NCBI RefSeq assembly: GCF_009362735.1 | Contig: NZ_WHNP01000001.1 | Location: 186,001-250,000, forward strand | Length of the DNA: 64,000 nt | Reading direction: 5' to 3' | DNA from: Paraburkholderia franconis | GTDB taxonomy: Bacteria > Pseudomonadota > Gammaproteobacteria > Burkholderiales > Burkholderiaceae | Shown: positions 1 through 7,622 of the stretch, in pieces | How positions within the stretch are numbered: the first letter of the stretch is position 1 | Layout: the number at the start of each line of letters is the position of its first letter | Translations under genes and position numbers: made by a program | Notes under the pieces: model-generated | The model's database searches: none | What the model was told of the DNA's origin: nothing | The model's input: only the letters and a program-made list of their open reading frames with translations

Positions 1-162
1 GCCGTCGATGTGCAAGGCGTGAACGTGCCGGTGACTGCGAGCGTCGGCGGCGCGTCGGCGCGGGTGGGCGTGCCGGCTTACGAAGCGCTCATCAACGAGG
101 CGGACGCCGCGCTCTATAGCGCGAAGCGGCAGGGGCGCAACCGCTCGGTGGCGTTCATCTGA
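1..162 (+). CDS. GGDEF-domain protein, C-terminal end (partial)
   Basis: The frame is open from the first base and stops at TGA 160-162, leaving the last 53 residues. They include the end of a GGDEF domain: a serine-valine-glycine-glycine strand followed by the closing helix with the pattern ADAALYSAKRQGRN, typical of diguanylate cyclases that make cyclic-di-GMP from two GTP. The active-site GG(D/E)EF loop lies upstream of the window, so activity cannot be judged. Sensor or membrane parts are also outside the window. It is the upstream neighbour of a frameshifted DUF4440 gene on the opposite strand and is probably unrelated to the hopanoid operon. Confidence 0.85.
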   Translation, partial: AVDVQGVNVPVTASVGGASARVGVPAYEALINEADAALYSAKRQGRNRSVAFI

Positions 163-232
163 GTTGTTTTGGCGGCGCGGGCCGGGCGCCCGCCGGCACG
201 AGCCGCGCGTGTCCGACGCCCGCTGTGCCGAT

Positions 233-654
233 TCACTTGCGGCTCATCGACGAGCCGATGATGCGCCACTGGCCGTCGCGACGCAGGAAGTCGCCTTGAA
301 TGCGAACACGGCGGACTGACCGTTCGGCGCCATGAAGTGATCCTCGCCGACTGCGACGGCCCGATCGCCGTCCACATGAACCACCACATTCTGCAGCGTC
401 TGCGTCGAGCCCGCGGGCAAAGGCGGCGCGCTCAGCACATCGCTTTTGGTACGCGCCATGCCTGCCGGCGTGATCTCGCGATATGAGTCGTCGAGCAGCG
501 CTTTGAGCGTGTCGCGATCGCGATGCATGCTTGCCTGCAGCCACGTTTCCTCCATCTGGCGGATCACGGCTTCGTCGTTTTGCGTCGCGAAGACGGGCGC
601 CGAAAACGCAAAAGCGGCGAGAAGAGGTGCTGCAAAAAACATATGGGATTTCAT
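233..654 (-). pseudogene. DUF4440 / SnoaL-like (NTF2 fold) secreted protein, frameshifted
   Basis: The product starts MKSHMFFAAPLLAAFAFSAP, a clear signal peptide ending near VFA-TQND, and continues with a DUF4440 pattern (NDEAVIRQMEETWLQA; then ITPAGMARTKSDVL). After GQSAVFAF near position 292 the frame goes wrong. The expected family ending, QGDFLRRDGQWRIIGSSMSRK-like, is present in the next frame and ends at 233. One missing base therefore breaks an otherwise complete gene of about 140 codons. The start at 654 is chosen because it opens the signal peptide; a start at 714 would add an unlikely hydrophilic leader. The family is small, secreted or cytosolic, with mostly unknown substrates. 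The break may be real decay or a sequencing error. Confidence 0.7.
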
Positions 655-1208
655 GATATTCGTTGAATCAAATGGAATTGACGGATTTTTTAAATTAATT
701 AGCGTTGGATGCAAAAAAATAATTCACCAATTAGCGCTGGAAATAATCAATCGGAAAATCGACGCCAGGAAAATGTCGACTATTCGATGTCCGCGTCTTC
801 CCGGCAGACAGCGGTTCGGCTTGCGAGCCGTCCTTCGGCGTTCATAGCGACGACAAATGTAATCGCGATTTGCCTCGCGATATCTCAGACAAGTCCTAAT
901 TTGAGATAGCCCGCCATTCAACGCCATAATCAGACGGCGACCAAGCGATTTTGATTGACCTTGCGTCAAATGCCGCCGGCATTATCCGATCGACATCCCA
1001 TGCCGATTAACCGCGCGGCTGCGCGCTCGCCGCACTCGCGCGATTGCTCGCTGTTTCTGCGGCGCCTGTCAAAGGTTGGTATACTTTTCGCCGTTTTCCG
1101 GCCTTTGCGGCTGGAGTTTCGCGCGTGTCCGCGCGCGCGGGCGGCTTGCCCTGCGGGTAGGCATGACTTCTTGATCGCCCCGTCGTGGGTGTCTCAGCGG
1201 AGATCGTC
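655..1208. other. Intergenic region upstream of DUF4440 and hpnD
   Basis: About 550 bases without a convincing gene. The part near 655-790 is markedly AT-rich for this genome. It carries two near-identical direct repeats, AATTAGCG(T/C)TGGA, at 697-709 and 729-741, spaced 32 bases apart (about three helical turns), which could be regulator sites for the divergent DUF4440 gene. The right part holds the promoter-like motif before hpnD. No hpnC gene lies upstream of hpnD here. Confidence 0.5.
1068..1085 (+). promoter_or_regulatory. Candidate hpnD promoter with extended -10 (TGGTATACT)
   Basis: TATACT at 1080-1085 is preceded by TG at 1077-1078, giving an extended -10 element about 120 bases before hpnD. 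No good -35 box is seen at the usual spacing. The block GTCAAAG...GGTATACT recurs, with one base less spacing, upstream of hpnM at 41090-41106. Confidence 0.4.
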
Positions 1209-2057
1209 TTGGCCGTTTCCAACCTCGTCGTGGACGACACACAAACTGACGCAGCCGCCGCAAGTTCGGGCAGCTCGTTTTATCTCGCGATGCGCATCCT
1301 GCCGCCGGCGCAGCGCGACGCGATGTACCAGGTCTACGCCTTCTGCCGCGCCGTCGACGACATCGCCGACAGCGACCTGCCGCGCGCCGAACGCGCCGCG
1401 GGTCTGGAGCGCTGGCGGGCGGACATCGACGCGTGCTACGCGGGCTCGCCGCGCGCGTCGCTGCGCGAGCTGACCCGGCACATCCACACGTTTCACCTGC
1501 AGCGCGAAGACTTCCACGCGATGATCGACGGCATGGCGATGGACGCCGCCGCCGACATCTGCGCGCCGGACGAAGCGACGCTCGATCTGTACTGCGACCG
1601 CGTCGCGAGCGCGGCCGGCCGGCTGTCGGTGAGAATTTTCGGGATGCAGGAGCAGCCCGGCATCGAACTGTCGCATCACCTGGGACGCGCGCTGCAACTG
1701 ACGAACATCCTGCGCGATATCGACGAAGACGCCGCGATCAATCGCTGCTATCTGCCGTACGAGCTGCTCGCGCGGGAAGGCATCGCGACGTCGAATCCGC
1801 TCACTGTCGCCGACGATCCGTCGCTGCCGCACGTATGCGCGACGCTCGCCGAGCGCGCGAAGCAGCACTTCGCCGCCGCCGACGCGATCATGGATGCGCA
1901 GCCGCGCGCGCAGGTTCGCGCGCCGCGCATCATGTCGGGCGTCTATCGCGTGCTGCTCGATCGCACGCTGGATCGCGGCTTCGACATTCCGCGCACGAAG
2001 ATCAGCAAGCCGAAGCTGCGGATGCTGGCCATCGTCGCGCGTTACGCTTTCTTTTGA
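1209..2057 (+). CDS. hpnD: HpnD, presqualene diphosphate synthase
   Basis: A trans-isoprenyl diphosphate synthase (squalene/phytoene synthase fold) of about 282 residues that condenses two farnesyl diphosphates to presqualene diphosphate, the first step of the three-enzyme HpnC/D/E route to squalene. Both Asp-rich metal sites are visible: FCRAVDDIADSD near residues 46-56 and LTNILRDIDEDA near 164-175. The TTG start at 1209 is preferred because AGCGGAG (1196-1202) sits six bases before it; a GTG at 1185 in the same frame has no such site. The stop overlaps the hpnE start (TGATG), so the two are translationally coupled. hpnC is not next to it, which is unusual, and may be elsewhere in the genome. 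Confidence 0.93.
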   Translation: MAVSNLVVDDTQTDAAAASSGSSFYLAMRILPPAQRDAMYQVYAFCRAVDDIADSDLPRAERAAGLERWRADIDACYAGSPRASLRELTRHIHTFHLQREDFHAMIDGMAMDAAADICAPDEATLDLYCDRVASAAGRLSVRIFGMQEQPGIELSHHLGRALQLTNILRDIDEDAAINRCYLPYELLAREGIATSNPLTVADDPSLPHVCATLAERAKQHFAAADAIMDAQPRAQVRAPRIMSGVYRVLLDRTLDRGFDIPRTKISKPKLRMLAIVARYAFF

Positions 2058-3328
2058 TGCGCAAGCTGGTCCACGTGATCGGCGCGGGGCTGGCCGGTCT
2101 GGCGGCTGGCGTGCAGCTGCAGCGGCGCGGCGCGCAGGTGATCCTGTACGAAGCGGCCGAACAGGCGGGCGGCCGTTGCCGTTCGTATTACGACCGCGTG
2201 CTCGCGGGCACCGTCGACAGCGGCAATCACCTGATGCTGTCGGGCCAGCAAGCGACGCTGAACTACTTGCGCGCAATCGGTTCCGCCGACGAACTCGTCG
2301 GGCCGATCCAGCCCGAATACCCGTTCGTCGATCTCGCGACGAACCGGCGCTGGACCGTCCGGATATCGCCGGGACGTTTTCCGGCGTGGATTTTCGAGGC
2401 CGGCGCGCGCGTGCCGGAGACCGTGTGGTCGGACTATCTGTCCATCGTGCCGCTGCTGTTCGCGAAGCCCGGCCGCACCGTCGCGCAGACGATGCGCAGC
2501 AACGGCGTGCTGTGGGACCGCATGCTGCGGCCGTTGCTGCTCGCGATGACGAACATCGAGCCGCGCCACGCGACGGCCGAACTCGCGGGCGCGGCGCTGC
2601 GCGACACGCTTGCGGCGGGCGGGGCCGCGAGCCGGCCGCTGATCGCGCGCAACGGGCTGGGCTCGGCCTTCGTCGAACCGGCGCTGCGCCTGTTGCAGCA
2701 CGGCGGCGCGGCAATCCGGCTCTGCACGCGGCTCGACGCGCTGGAGCTTGCGCACGCGTCGGAGAGCCGCGTGAGCGCGCTGCGCTTCGGCGACGAGCGC
2801 GTCGAAATCGGCGCGAACGAGGCCGTCGTGCTGGCCGTGACGCCGGATGTCGCGCAAGCGCTGCTGCCGGGCGTGCAGGCGCCGGGCCGGTTCTCCGCCG
2901 TCGTGACCGCGCATTACGCCGTCGAGCCGCCGCTCGGCCACCCGCCGCTGACGGGCCTCGTCAACGCGACAGCGGACTGGCTGATCGCATCCGACGGGCG
3001 TCTGTCGGTGACGGCGTATGACGCCGCGAGTCTTGTCGATACGCAGCGTGACGAACTCGCGCGCATGCTGTGGAAGGACGTCGCGAGAGCGACGGGTCTG
3101 TCAGACGATCTGCCGCTGAAGTGGCAGCTGACGGTCGAGCCGCGCGCGACGATCGCCGCGCGGCCCGAAGACGAGATGCGCCGTCCCGCTACGCGCACTC
3201 GCTGGAACAATCTGATGCTTGCAGGCGACTGGACGGCAACCGGCCTGCCAGCGGGCATCGAAGGAGCGATCCGCTCGGGCCGGAAGGCCGCGGATACGCT
3301 GTTGAATGAACTGATGGAACGCCGATGA
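2057..3328 (+). CDS. hpnE: HpnE, squalene-associated FAD-dependent desaturase / hydroxysqualene dehydroxylase
   Basis: A 423-residue FAD-dependent amine-oxidase-like protein. The N-terminus begins with a Rossmann dinucleotide fold, VIGAGLAGLAAGVQL, followed by the FAD-contact stretch AEQAGGRCRSY. The C-terminus has the second FAD motif (NLMLAGDWTATGLPAGIEGA), as in phytoene desaturases. In the HpnCDE pathway this enzyme reduces hydroxysqualene to squalene. It starts within the hpnD stop codon and ends in ATGA overlapping shc, so the three form a tight operon. Length and motifs are normal for the family. Function is inferred from family and operon position. Confidence 0.93.
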   Translation: MRKLVHVIGAGLAGLAAGVQLQRRGAQVILYEAAEQAGGRCRSYYDRVLAGTVDSGNHLMLSGQQATLNYLRAIGSADELVGPIQPEYPFVDLATNRRWTVRISPGRFPAWIFEAGARVPETVWSDYLSIVPLLFAKPGRTVAQTMRSNGVLWDRMLRPLLLAMTNIEPRHATAELAGAALRDTLAAGGAASRPLIARNGLGSAFVEPALRLLQHGGAAIRLCTRLDALELAHASESRVSALRFGDERVEIGANEAVVLAVTPDVAQALLPGVQAPGRFSAVVTAHYAVEPPLGHPPLTGLVNATADWLIASDGRLSVTAYDAASLVDTQRDELARMLWKDVARATGLSDDLPLKWQLTVEPRATIAARPEDEMRRPATRTRWNNLMLAGDWTATGLPAGIEGAIRSGRKAADTLLNELMERR

Positions 3329-5358
3329 ACGACCTATCCATGACCCAGACGCTGGGCGATGCACTGCCTCAAACGCTGATCGACGATCACGCCCCCGTCG
3401 CGGCCGCGCTGGCGACGGGCGCGGCGCCCGTCGACGCGCTCGACGCCGCCGTCACGCGCGCAACCGATGCGATCCTCGCTGCGCAAAAGGACGACGGCCA
3501 CTGGGTCTACGAACTCGAAGCCGACGCGACGATTCCCGCCGAATACGTACTGCTCGTCCATTACCTCGGCGAGACGCCCGACGTCGAACTCGAACAGAAG
3601 ATCGCGCGCTATCTGCGCCGCATCCAGCTGCCCAACGGCGGCTGGCCGCTCTTCACCGATGGCGCGCTCGACATCAGCGCGAGCGTGAAGGCGTACTTCG
3701 CGCTGAAAATGATCGGCGATCCGGAAGACGCCGAGCACATGATCCGCGCACGCGAGGCAATTCTCGCGAACGGTGGCGCCGAGGCGTCGAACGTGTTCAC
3801 GCGCGTTCTGCTGGCGCTCTTCGGCGTGGTGACGTGGTACGCAGTGCCGATGATGCCCGTCGAAATCATGCTGCTGCCCAAGTGGTTCCCGTTCCATCTG
3901 TCGAAGGTGTCGTACTGGGCGCGCACCGTGATCGTGCCGCTGCTCGTGCTGAACGCGAAGCGCCCCGTCGCGCGCAATCCGCGCGGCGTGCGCATCGACG
4001 AACTGTTCCGCGGCGCGCCCGTCACGACGGGCCTGCTGCCGCGCTCGGGCCATCAGAGCAAAGGCTGGTTCGGCTTTTTCCGTACCGTCGACAGCGTGCT
4101 GCGCGTGACGGACGGCCTGTTCCCGAAGGCGTCGCGCGAGCGCGCGACCAAGGCGGCCGTAGCGTTCGTCGATGAACGCCTGAACGGCGAAGACGGCCTC
4201 GGTGCGATTTTCCCGGCGATGGCGAACTCGGTGATGATGTACGACGTGCTCGGCTATCCCGCCGATCATCCGAATCGCGCGATCGCCCGCAAGTCGATCG
4301 ACAAGCTGCTCGTCGTCCACGAAGACGAAGCGTATTGCCAGCCGTGCTTGTCGCCTGTGTGGGATACGTCGCTCGCGGCGCATGCGCTGCTCGAAACGGG
4401 CGACGAGCGCGCCGAAGAGGCCGTGCTGCGCGGCCTCGAATGGCTGCGTCCGCTGCAGATACTTGACGTACGCGGCGACTGGATTTCGCGCCGTCCGGAT
4501 ACGCGTCCCGGCGGCTGGGCGTTCCAGTACAACAATGCCCATTATCCCGACGTCGACGACACGGCCGTGGTTGCGATGGCGATGCATCGCGCGGCGGCGC
4601 TGACGAAATCGGATGTCGACAGCAACGCGATTGCGCGCGCCCGCGAGTGGGTGGTCGGCATGCAGAGCAGCGACGGCGGTTGGGGCGCGTTCGAGCCGGA
4701 AAACACGCAGTACTACCTGAACAACATTCCGTTCTCCGATCACGGCGCATTGCTCGATCCGCCGACGGCGGACGTGTCGGGCCGCTGCCTGTCGATGCTC
4801 GCGCAACTCGGCGAAATGCCTGCGACGAGCGAGCCGGCGCGCCGCGCGTACGACTATCTGCTGAAGGAGCAGGAAGACGACGGCAGCTGGTACGGCCGCT
4901 GGGGCATGAACTACATCTACGGCACGTGGACGGCGCTGTGCGCGCTCAACGCGGCGGGCATCTCGCTGGAAGACGCGCGCATCAAACGCGCTGCGCAATG
5001 GCTCGTGTCGATCCAGAACCCGGACGGCGGCTGGGGCGAAGACGGCACCAGCTACAAGCTCGACTATCGCGGCTACGAAAAGGCGCGGAGCATTCCGTCG
5101 CAGACGTCGTGGGCGCTGCTCGGGCTGATGGCGGCCGGCTACGTCGATCATCCCGCTGTCGCGCGCGGCATCGAATACCTGAAGAGCGAGCAGCGCGACC
5201 ACGGCCTGTGGGACGAAGAGCGCTTCTCCGCGACGGGCTTCCCGCGCGTGTTCTATCTGCGCTACCACGGCTATCGCAAGTTCTTCCCGCTGTGGGCGCT
5301 CGCGCGCTACCGCAACATGACGCGCGCGGGCGAGAAGCGCGTCACCGTCGGCATGTGA
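3325..5358 (+). CDS. shc: Squalene-hopene cyclase
   Basis: A 677-residue class II triterpene cyclase (HpnF) that turns squalene into hopene and hopanol at the inner membrane. The catalytic acid motif D-V-D-D is at residues 409-412 (coding bases 4549-4560). Several QW repeats are present, for example QSSDGGWGAF, QNPDGGWGED and QLPNGGWPLF, which stabilise the alpha-alpha barrels. The start ATG overlaps the hpnE stop (ATGA, 3325-3328) and the stop overlaps the hpnG start (TGATG), so translation is coupled along the operon. The first 45 residues are a variable leader. Nothing suggests damage. Burkholderias may carry a second shc copy, which cannot be assessed here. Confidence 0.97.
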   Translation: MNDLSMTQTLGDALPQTLIDDHAPVAAALATGAAPVDALDAAVTRATDAILAAQKDDGHWVYELEADATIPAEYVLLVHYLGETPDVELEQKIARYLRRIQLPNGGWPLFTDGALDISASVKAYFALKMIGDPEDAEHMIRAREAILANGGAEASNVFTRVLLALFGVVTWYAVPMMPVEIMLLPKWFPFHLSKVSYWARTVIVPLLVLNAKRPVARNPRGVRIDELFRGAPVTTGLLPRSGHQSKGWFGFFRTVDSVLRVTDGLFPKASRERATKAAVAFVDERLNGEDGLGAIFPAMANSVMMYDVLGYPADHPNRAIARKSIDKLLVVHEDEAYCQPCLSPVWDTSLAAHALLETGDERAEEAVLRGLEWLRPLQILDVRGDWISRRPDTRPGGWAFQYNNAHYPDVDDTAVVAMAMHRAAALTKSDVDSNAIARAREWVVGMQSSDGGWGAFEPENTQYYLNNIPFSDHGALLDPPTADVSGRCLSMLAQLGEMPATSEPARRAYDYLLKEQEDDGSWYGRWGMNYIYGTWTALCALNAAGISLEDARIKRAAQWLVSIQNPDGGWGEDGTSYKLDYRGYEKARSIPSQTSWALLGLMAAGYVDHPAVARGIEYLKSEQRDHGLWDEERFSATGFPRVFYLRYHGYRKFFPLWALARYRNMTRAGEKRVTVGM

Positions 5359-6071
5359 TGGCGGCTCGGCCCGATCGCATGAACGCGAGCCTGCCCGTCA
5401 TCGCCGTCACAGGCATGGCGTTCGAGGCGCGCATCGCGCGCGGCAAGGGCGTCGAGGCCGTGTTCGCGGCGCGCGCCGATCTGCTCGAACGCGCGCTCAA
5501 CGAAGCCGTCGCGCGCGGCTGCGCGGGCATCGTCAGCTTCGGCACGGCGGGGGGACTCGCGCCGGAACTCGCGCCAGGCACGCTAATTGTCGCGAGCAGC
5601 GTGCAGAGTCCGCTTGGCCAGGTCAATACCGATCTGCGCTGGTCGGCGCGTATCGTCACCGCGCTCGGCGCGACACCGCTGAGCGCAAAACTGCGGCGCG
5701 GGCCGATGGCGGGCGTCGGCGCGCCGCTCGTCGGCGCAGCGGACAAGGCGGCGCTGTATGCGTCGACGGGCGCGCTCGCCGTCGACATGGAATCTCACCT
5801 CGCGGGCGCGATCGCCGAGGCGAACGGTTTGCCGTTCGCGGTCTGCCGCGCCGTCGTCGATCCGGCGTGGCGCACGCTGCCGTCCGCCGCGACGGCGGGC
5901 TTGCGCGACGACGGCACCACGGCTATCGGCCCGATTCTGCGCGAACTGGCACGCCAGCCGTCGCAACTCGGCGGCCTGCTGCAGGTTGCCGCCGACGCCC
6001 GCGCTGCCCGTAGCACGCTCGTCGCTGCGCGGCATGCTTTGGAACGCTCGGGCGCGCTGCTCTTTCCCTGA
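5358..6071 (+). CDS. hpnG: HpnG, hopanoid-associated phosphorylase (adenosylhopane nucleosidase)
   Basis: A 237-residue member of the purine-nucleoside phosphorylase / MTA nucleosidase superfamily. Family features are the glycine-rich strand GIVSFGTAGGLAPELAPGTL near residues 60-80 and the nucleoside-binding LAVDMESHLAGAIAEANGLPF with its Met-Glu-Ser. HpnG removes adenine from adenosylhopane, made by HpnH (41903-43060), to yield ribosylhopane, the precursor of bacteriohopanetetrol. The ATG at 5358 overlaps the shc stop; an ATG at 5380-5400 (MNASLP) is an alternative. It is the last intact gene before the island. No strong terminator follows it. Confidence 0.92.
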   Translation: MAARPDRMNASLPVIAVTGMAFEARIARGKGVEAVFAARADLLERALNEAVARGCAGIVSFGTAGGLAPELAPGTLIVASSVQSPLGQVNTDLRWSARIVTALGATPLSAKLRRGPMAGVGAPLVGAADKAALYASTGALAVDMESHLAGAIAEANGLPFAVCRAVVDPAWRTLPSAATAGLRDDGTTAIGPILRELARQPSQLGGLLQVAADARAARSTLVAARHALERSGALLFP

Positions 6072-6132
6072 CGCATCCAGCCGCAAGCCGCACGCTGCCC
6101 GGCGAGAAAACGAACGAAACAGTGTGCTGGTC

Positions 6133-6162
6133 TTGACAACCTGACATAGTACCAGGTGTTAA
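6133..6162 (+). promoter_or_regulatory. Promoter with dyad in the spacer, upstream of the split thioesterase gene
   Basis: TTGACA (6133-6138) and TGTTAA (6157-6162) are separated by 18 bases. Within the spacer an inverted repeat ACCTG-N9-CAGGT (6139-6143 / 6153-6157) lies between the two boxes. A dyad placed inside a long spacer is the layout recognised by MerR-type activators, but a repressor of the TetR or other class could use it too. It would have driven the thioesterase gene whose start is at 6212. Confidence 0.5.
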
Positions 6163-6211
6163 CCCTAGGTTCGCGCCGATGAGCGCGGCCGCGCTATTCC
6201 GAAGAGGCCGA

Positions 6212-6280
6212 ATGAATTTGCACACACGCAAATGGGTCAAGCCCGAAGACCTGAATCCCAACGGTACTTTTCCAGACTGA
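6212..6280 (+). pseudogene. Acyl-CoA thioesterase (hotdog, YciA/BFIT type), N-terminal fragment
   Basis: The ATG at 6212 follows a GAAGAGG ribosome site (6201-6207). The translation MNLHTRKWVKPEDLNPNGT matches the conserved start of hotdog acyl-CoA hydrolases, where ...NPNGTLFGG leads to the catalytic region. After NGT the family sequence is lost and a stop follows four residues later. The rest of the same protein, starting at its LGNQxVV...KFMSEINFVSSARQGD block, is found at 36780-37150. About 20 internal residues (the LFGG...IDEEAAIYAI segment) are missing altogether. The gene was therefore interrupted by the island, with loss of some host sequence. Recognition is from family memory, not a search. 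Confidence 0.8.
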
Positions 6281-6330
6281 CTTCAAGATTCGTCAAAGCG
6301 GAGGGAAGGGTGTTGGGTTTTGTTACATTT

Positions 6331-6733
6331 CTAAATGTACAGGCCTGGGCACAGACAAACGTTGCCTCTGCCGTTCACCCCGTGCATCAGGTCGTACCGC
6401 TTGACGGGCGTATCCAGTGTTCCCGTCAGTCGGATGGCGCTGGCATTGTTCACGAGTATGTCCATGCCGCCGAACACCTCAACGGCCCGGGCAACCGCGC
6501 CCTTTTACGCGTTCCTCATCGCGAATGTCGACGACCAGCGCAAGCGCCTTTCCACCCGCAGCTTCCACGGCGACTGCCGCCGTATGCACGGTGCCCTCAA
6601 ACCGCGGGGCCGGGTTGGCCGTCTTCGTTGCAATCACAATGTTCGCGCCGTCACGTGCCGCACGGAGTGCAATGGTAAGTCCGATACCGCGACTGCCTCC
6701 TGACATGAACAGCGTCTTGCCGGCGAGGTTCAT
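6331..6733 (-). pseudogene. Short-chain dehydrogenase (HSDL2-like), frameshifted and truncated
   Basis: The start MNLAGKTLFMSGGSRGIGLTI is a classic SDR Rossmann N-terminus (TGxxxGIG variant SGGSRGIG) and is preceded by a GAGGAGAC ribosome site. After VVDIRDEERVKG the frame breaks near 6500; the continuation AVARAVEVFGGMDILVNNAS-AIRLTGTLDT is in another frame. Around 6350 homology ends and a stop occurs at 6331, before the catalytic Tyr-x3-Lys. It is therefore a remnant of an oxidoreductase of the hydroxysteroid dehydrogenase-like type, lacking its active site. It marks the eroded left edge of the island. Confidence 0.75.
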
Positions 6734-6865
6734 GGTCGTCTCCTCAATACTTCGCCTGGCTGCGGTTAAGTACGAAACGCGGCGTTGCTACGAGTTAAAA
6801 CGGCAAGACTGAAATCGAACGCCGTTGCTGCGGCAGCGCTGCATTTAGCGACCGCGGCGCCGCTT

Positions 6866-7465
6866 TCACGACTTCTTGACTGGAATGACCTGTCCCGTGA
6901 TGTCCTCGACCAGGCTTCGCTTGTACGCCTGGGCCACCACCGCAGCGGGAATACCTGCCGAATAGGCTTGTCCCATTGCGGCAAGTGTTTCAGAAACCCA
7001 GCCTGGGCTGACGACATTGACCCGCGCCTTACCCTTCAGCTCAAGTGCCGCGGACCGCACGAACGCTTCGACCCCTGCATTCACGATGCCCACGACGGCA
7101 CTCCCTGTGACCGGATGCAAGGAGAGAATGCCGCTGGTAAGCGTCAAGGACCCTCCTTGGGTAACGTGACCAACCGAGCATCGGACGAGATTGACCTGTC
7201 CCATCAGCTTGTTGGCCAGGCTGAACGCAAAATCGTCATCCGTGAGCGATTCGAGCGGTGCGAATTTCGCCGCACCGGCGACGCAAATCACGGCATCGAC
7301 AGTTCCGACCTGCTGGAACATTGAGACGATGGATGGCTTGTCTGTGAGGTCCACGGACAGGTCAGGTCCGTTGCGGCTGGCACTAATGACCTGATGTTCG
7401 GGGGAGAGCAGTCGCACAACTTCCTTGCCGAGCAGTCCCGTTGCGCCGACTATCAGTACGCGCAT
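6866..7465 (-). CDS. Short-chain dehydrogenase/reductase family protein, small
   Basis: A 199-residue single-domain protein with an N-terminal nucleotide-binding fold MRVLIVGATGLLGKEVVRLL and an acidic end of strand 2. It resembles the short SDR subfamily annotated as provisional short chain dehydrogenase. The usual catalytic YxxxK is not evident; the region SGILSLHPVTGSAVVGIVNAG occupies its place, as in other members of this subfamily, so the reaction is unknown. The start at 7465 has a strong AAGGAGGAG ribosome site five bases upstream. It is divergent from the SWIM-domain gene and downstream-adjacent to the broken SDR remnant. A simple NAD(P)-dependent reductase role is the best guess. 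Confidence 0.75.
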   Translation of the reverse strand: MRVLIVGATGLLGKEVVRLLSPEHQVISASRNGPDLSVDLTDKPSIVSMFQQVGTVDAVICVAGAAKFAPLESLTDDDFAFSLANKLMGQVNLVRCSVGHVTQGGSLTLTSGILSLHPVTGSAVVGIVNAGVEAFVRSAALELKGKARVNVVSPGWVSETLAAMGQAYSAGIPAAVVAQAYKRSLVEDITGQVIPVKKS

Positions 7466-7622
7466 GGCTCCTCCTTGTACGGAAGGTCACGCCGGCGCCT
7501 GGCGAAGCATCGCGCGTGGCGTGCAGACGAATATCGTACTACCGCTGGCGGCAACGCGAATACGGCGCCGCATGGCGGGCGGGCTACAATTCTCCGTCGA
7601 CTCGCATAGATGGATGCTCGCT

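Noticed and set aside
955..986. TTGACC ... ATTATC as hpnD promoter
   Set aside because: The spacing is 20 bases and the boxes fit poorly; the extended -10 at 1077-1085 is a better candidate.
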